Shown: positions 61,053 to 64,000 of the stretch, in pieces
Numbering within the stretch: the first letter of the stretch is position 1
Layout of the letters: every line of letters begins with the position of its first letter
Assembly: GCF_004795895.1 (NCBI RefSeq)
Contig: NZ_CP039250.1
Location: 2,108,001-2,172,000 of the forward strand
DNA from: Sphingopyxis sp. PAMC25046
GTDB lineage: Bacteria > Pseudomonadota > Alphaproteobacteria > Sphingomonadales > Sphingomonadaceae
Length of the DNA: 64,000 nt
Reading direction: 5' to 3'
Made by a program: the position numbers and the translations under genes
The notes under the pieces: generated by a model
The model's database searches: none
The model's input: the letters and a program-made list of their open reading frames with translations, nothing else
Told to the model about the DNA's origin: nothing

Positions 61053-62246
61053 TTGGCCCCTGCATCTGTTTCGCCCGTCAAGATCGCCGTCGTCGGCACG
61101 GGCTATGTCGGCATTTCCAATGCCATCTTGCTGGCGCAGCATAACGAGGTCGTTGCGCTCGACATCGATGTTCGCAAGGTTGAACAGCTCAATGCGAAGC
61201 AGTCGCCGATCGCCGACGTGGAGATCGAGGATTATCTGGCGAACCGGCCGCTGAACCTCGTCGCGACGACCGACCGCGACGCAGCTTATACCGGCGCGAA
61301 TTTCGTCGTGGTCGCAACGCCGACCGATTATGATCCCGACACCAATTATTTCAACACAAGCACGGTCGAAAGCGTCCTCGCCGACGCGATGGTCATGGCG
61401 CCCGACGCGCTGATCATTGTCAAATCTACCGTGCCCGTCGGTTTCACCGAACGGATGCGCGCCGAACTCGGCACCGATGCGATCGTCTTTTCGCCCGAGT
61501 TCCTGCGCGAAGGGCGCGCGCTTCACGACAATCTCTATCCCTCGCGGATCATCGTCGGCAACACGCATCCGCGCGCGGCCGACTTCGCGCGGCTGCTGCT
61601 CGAAGGATCGCTGAAGCCCGATGCCGCGATCCTACAGACAGGCAATACCGAGGCCGAGGCGATCAAGCTGTTCGCCAACACATATCTTGCGATGCGCGTC
61701 GCCTTCTTCAACGAACTCGACACCTATGCCGCCGCGCACGGTGTCGACTCGCGCCAAGTGATCGAGGGCGTGTGCCTCGATCCGCGGATCGGCAGTTTCT
61801 ATAACAATCCTTCCTTCGGCTATGGCGGCTATTGCCTGCCCAAGGATACGAAGCAGATGCTCGCCAACTACAAAGATGTGCCGCAGAATCTGATCCAGGC
61901 GATCGTGTCGTCGAACACGACGCGCAAGGATTTCGTCGCGGCCGAAGTGATCAAGCGCGGGCCCCGCATCGTCGGCATCCATCGGCTCGCGATGAAGGCG
62001 GGGTCGGACAATTTTCGCGCCAGCAGCATTCTGGGCGTGATGAAGCGCGTCAAGGCGAAAGGGATCGAGGTGATCGTATATGAACCGCTGATCGAGGAGG
62101 ATCGGCTGTTCAATTCGCGCGTGATCCGTGACCTGGGTGCCTTCAAGGCCGAAGCCGACGTCATCATCGCGAACCGCGTGACCGATGATCTCGCCGACGT
62201 CGCGGACAAGGTTTACAGCCGCGACCTGTTCGGCGCCGATTCCTGA
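61053..62246 (+). CDS. UDP-glucose 6-dehydrogenase-like enzyme
   Basis: The 397-residue enzyme should convert UDP-glucose to UDP-glucuronic acid. Landmarks are [60 protein letters not shown], and the catalytic segment [20 protein letters not shown]. It is shorter than the 440-residue enzymes and of the compact type also seen in enterobacterial Ugd. Start: TTG at 61053, with AGGA 8 bases upstream. A two-tiered hairpin follows its stop. It is the last gene of the polysaccharide region. Confidence 0.9.
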   Translation: MAPASVSPVKIAVVGTGYVGISNAILLAQHNEVVALDIDVRKVEQLNAKQSPIADVEIEDYLANRPLNLVATTDRDAAYTGANFVVVATPTDYDPDTNYFNTSTVESVLADAMVMAPDALIIVKSTVPVGFTERMRAELGTDAIVFSPEFLREGRALHDNLYPSRIIVGNTHPRAADFARLLLEGSLKPDAAILQTGNTEAEAIKLFANTYLAMRVAFFNELDTYAAAHGVDSRQVIEGVCLDPRIGSFYNNPSFGYGGYCLPKDTKQMLANYKDVPQNLIQAIVSSNTTRKDFVAAEVIKRGPRIVGIHRLAMKAGSDNFRASSILGVMKRVKAKGIEVIVYEPLIEEDRLFNSRVIRDLGAFKAEADVIIANRVTDDLADVADKVYSRDLFGADS

Positions 62247-62262
62247 TTGTTTCCCCTGACGC

Positions 62263-62304
62263 AACTCGCCGCATCGCCGGGAACTGTCCCGATCTCGGCG
62301 AGTT
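62263..62304 (+). terminator. Two-tiered hairpin after the UDP-glucose dehydrogenase gene
   Basis: AACTCGCCG (62263-62271) pairs perfectly with CGGCGAGTT (62296-62304). Within the loop, CGGGA (62278-62282) pairs with TCCCG (62287-62291) around ACTG. No T-run follows. It lies 16 bases past the stop codon, between the last polysaccharide gene and the tamA-like gene, and may end the former transcript. Confidence 0.5.
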
Positions 62305-62378
62305 AGCTTGCAATTAGGGGAGAAACGGGTTGCACAGCCATATCTTGCGAGCCACAAGCATGCACCGGTGGCCAGCAG

Positions 62379-64000
62379 ATGAAACAATCTGAAATTTTTC
62401 GCAGATCATGTTGGCGGCCGCACCCACGCATGCGCCGGCTGCTGATCGGCGCCACTTCACTCATCGGTCTCTCCTGGGCGGGCGCCGCGCAGGCGCAGGA
62501 TGTCCCGCCGCCGAAGGTGGTGCCGACGCTTGACGCCGATTCGGCCGAGATCGCTGCCCCGTCGTCACCGCCGCCCGAAGCGCAACTGCCCGCCGTCGAG
62601 CCGATCATCGAGGATGAGGAGTTCGAAAAATCGATCCCGCCCATCCGCGCCGAAGATGACGCCGAACTCGACCGACCGATCGAATCGATCGCCGAATTCG
62701 AGCGGCGCCTGGCGGCCGAAGCGGCCAAGGGCGCGGCGGAGGGCGTCGACGATGCGGAGGCAGCGAGTGCGGAAACCCAACCGCCTCAGGTGGACGGCGT
62801 GCCGGTTCCGGCGCTGGCCGACGGCGACGCCGTGGAGGCGATCGGCGACGCGCCGATCAGCGACAGCGAGCTTGCCGCGCCGCTGCCGCCGCTCGAAAAT
62901 TTTAACGTCGAGCCGGTCCAGTTCGCCGAGCCCGAAGCCGACAGTGACAACGTCGAGATCGCCTATACGGTGCAGGTCAACGGGCTGAGCGATGCCGACG
63001 ACAGCACCGATGTCGACCTCGCCGACCTGTTCGGCGACCTTTCGGCGCTCTACGACGGCGACGGCAAGGCCGACAATGCGGCGATGATCCGTGCGCGCCT
63101 CTCCGCCGACGGCGAGCTGATGCAGCGCATCCTGGCGTCCGAAGGCTATTATGACGCCATCGTCGATACGCGGATCGACCGCGGGCCGCGCGAGGAGGGG
63201 CAGGAACGCCGGCGCCGGTCGACCACCGCGGTCATCGATGTGAAGCCCGGCAAACGCTATACTTTGGCCGACATCATCATCGATGCCGACCCAACGATCC
63301 CGCCCAATCTGATCGCCGATAATTTCCCGCTGAGCGTCGGCGAGCCGATCGTCGCGCAGCGCATCCAGGGCGCCGAGGCGGCGATCGCGCTCAAGCTACC
63401 TGAGGAAGGCTATCCTTTCGCCAAGGTCGGGCAGCGCGATATATTGCTCGACGGCGCGACCGGCGACGGCGTCTACACGCTGCCCGTCGACATCGGCAAA
63501 CGCTCGCGCTTCGGCGGGATCGAGACCACCGGCGATCTCGCCTTCAATGCCGAACATGTCGAGGTGCTCGCGCGCTTCAAGCGCGGCGACCTCTACGACA
63601 GCCGGATGGTCGACGATCTGCGCCAGGCGCTCGTCGCGACGGGCCTGTTCGCGACCGTCGCCGCCGAACCGCAACCGACCGGCGAAAGCGCGGGCGACGA
63701 TACCGAATATGTGACTATGCTCGTTACCCAACAGGCCGGCCCGCCGCGCACGCTCGCCGCCAGTGCGGGCTATGGCACGGGCGAGGGGATCCGGCTGGAG
63801 GGCAGCTGGACGCACCGCAACCTGCTGCCGCCCGAGGGCGCGCTGACCTTCCGCGGCGTGCTCGGAACGCAGGAGCAGGGGGTCGGCGCGACGCTGCGCC
63901 GCTCGAACGCCGGACGCCGCGACCGCACCCTTGAGCTCGTCACCGAGGTCACGCGCAGCACCTATGACGCGTTCAATGCGATCACGGGTCGCGTCGGCGC
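62379..64000 (+). CDS. TamA/BamA-type outer-membrane assembly protein, partial (3' end outside window)
   Basis: The open frame begins with a signal peptide (RRLLIGATSLIGLSWAGAAQ, cleavage after AQA). It continues as a long acidic, Ala/Pro/Glu-rich segment (about residues 45-185), followed by POTRA-like domains (YTVQVNGLSDADDSTDVDLA, LADIIIDADPTIPPNLIADN, RFGGIETTGDLAFNAEHVEV) and the start of a beta-barrel (LAASAGYGTGEGIRLEGSWT). This matches TamA, which works with TamB in moving material to the outer membrane. The ATG at 62379 is chosen; ATG 62430 would shorten the signal peptide. At least 540 codons are present; the barrel is cut by the window edge. A tamB gene would be expected next. Confidence 0.88.
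   Translation, partial: MKQSEIFRRSCWRPHPRMRRLLIGATSLIGLSWAGAAQAQDVPPPKVVPTLDADSAEIAAPSSPPPEAQLPAVEPIIEDEEFEKSIPPIRAEDDAELDRPIESIAEFERRLAAEAAKGAAEGVDDAEAASAETQPPQVDGVPVPALADGDAVEAIGDAPISDSELAAPLPPLENFNVEPVQFAEPEADSDNVEIAYTVQVNGLSDADDSTDVDLADLFGDLSALYDGDGKADNAAMIRARLSADGELMQRILASEGYYDAIVDTRIDRGPREEGQERRRRSTTAVIDVKPGKRYTLADIIIDADPTIPPNLIADNFPLSVGEPIVAQRIQGAEAAIALKLPEEGYPFAKVGQRDILLDGATGDGVYTLPVDIGKRSRFGGIETTGDLAFNAEHVEVLARFKRGDLYDSRMVDDLRQALVATGLFATVAAEPQPTGESAGDDTEYVTMLVTQQAGPPRTLAASAGYGTGEGIRLEGSWTHRNLLPPEGALTFRGVLGTQEQGVGATLRRSNAGRRDRTLELVTEVTRSTYDAFNAITGRVG

Overview
The window looks like chromosomal DNA of a high-GC alphaproteobacterium of the Sphingomonadaceae, most like Sphingopyxis or Sphingomonas. 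The grounds are an UrcA-family protein, a RodZ-like/CpoB-like/TilS/FtsH gene order, a CDC48-type AAA ATPase, short palindromic repeats of a kind I associate with sphingomonads, and a large sphingan/O-antigen-type polysaccharide locus. The genus call comes from gene content only. Most genes use GC-rich codons, and short GTGA/TGATG overlaps between consecutive genes are common.

Region 1 (1-33.7 kb) is mainly housekeeping. On the minus strand lie pth (cut by the window edge), rplY, two tandem TraB/GumN proteins, a small XRE regulator paired with a membrane protein, and an UrcA protein. On the plus strand follow glyQ-glyS and ppdK, then tRNA-Arg(ACG) and a Crp/Fnr regulator. After these come tRNA-Ser(GGA), a secreted cyclophilin and tRNA-Thr(GGT). 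A beta-helix protein with a TIGR04325-type methyltransferase is next, followed by a LysR regulator divergent from a CDC48 ATPase, an MFS carrier, a phospholipid N-methyltransferase-like protein, a phospholipase D-type synthase, rpoZ and a DUF3800 protein. The block closes with the RodZ-like/CpoB-like/TilS/FtsH group and an hslV-oxidoreductase-hslU group.

Region 2 (33.7-62.2 kb) is a surface polysaccharide locus. It holds precursor genes for GDP-mannose (manC, manA), UDP-ManNAcA (wecB, wecC), UDP-4-keto-6-deoxy-GlcNAc and probably UDP-QuiNAc (a FlaA1/WbpM-type dehydratase plus a reductase), and GDP-perosamine, perhaps N-methylated (gmd, a DegT aminotransferase, a methyltransferase). It also has two further nucleotide-sugar dehydrogenases and a UDP-hexuronate epimerase. 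Assembly and export genes are a small initiating sugar-phosphate transferase, a Wzx-type flippase, a Wzy_C-family protein, an EpsG-type protein, a Wza/GumB-type exporter and a Wzc-type co-polymerase fused to a BY-kinase. Only one clear glycosyltransferase and one divergent GT-B-like protein are present, fewer than the sugar set would need.

Region 3 (62.2-64 kb) holds a TamA/BamA-type outer-membrane assembly protein, cut by the window edge.

The most unusual item is the protein between hslV and hslU. It has all the parts of a D-amino-acid-oxidase fold, but the segment normally at the C-terminus comes first, behind a Tat/lipoprotein-type signal: an apparent circular permutation. I saw no CRISPR array, insertion sequence, prophage or rRNA.
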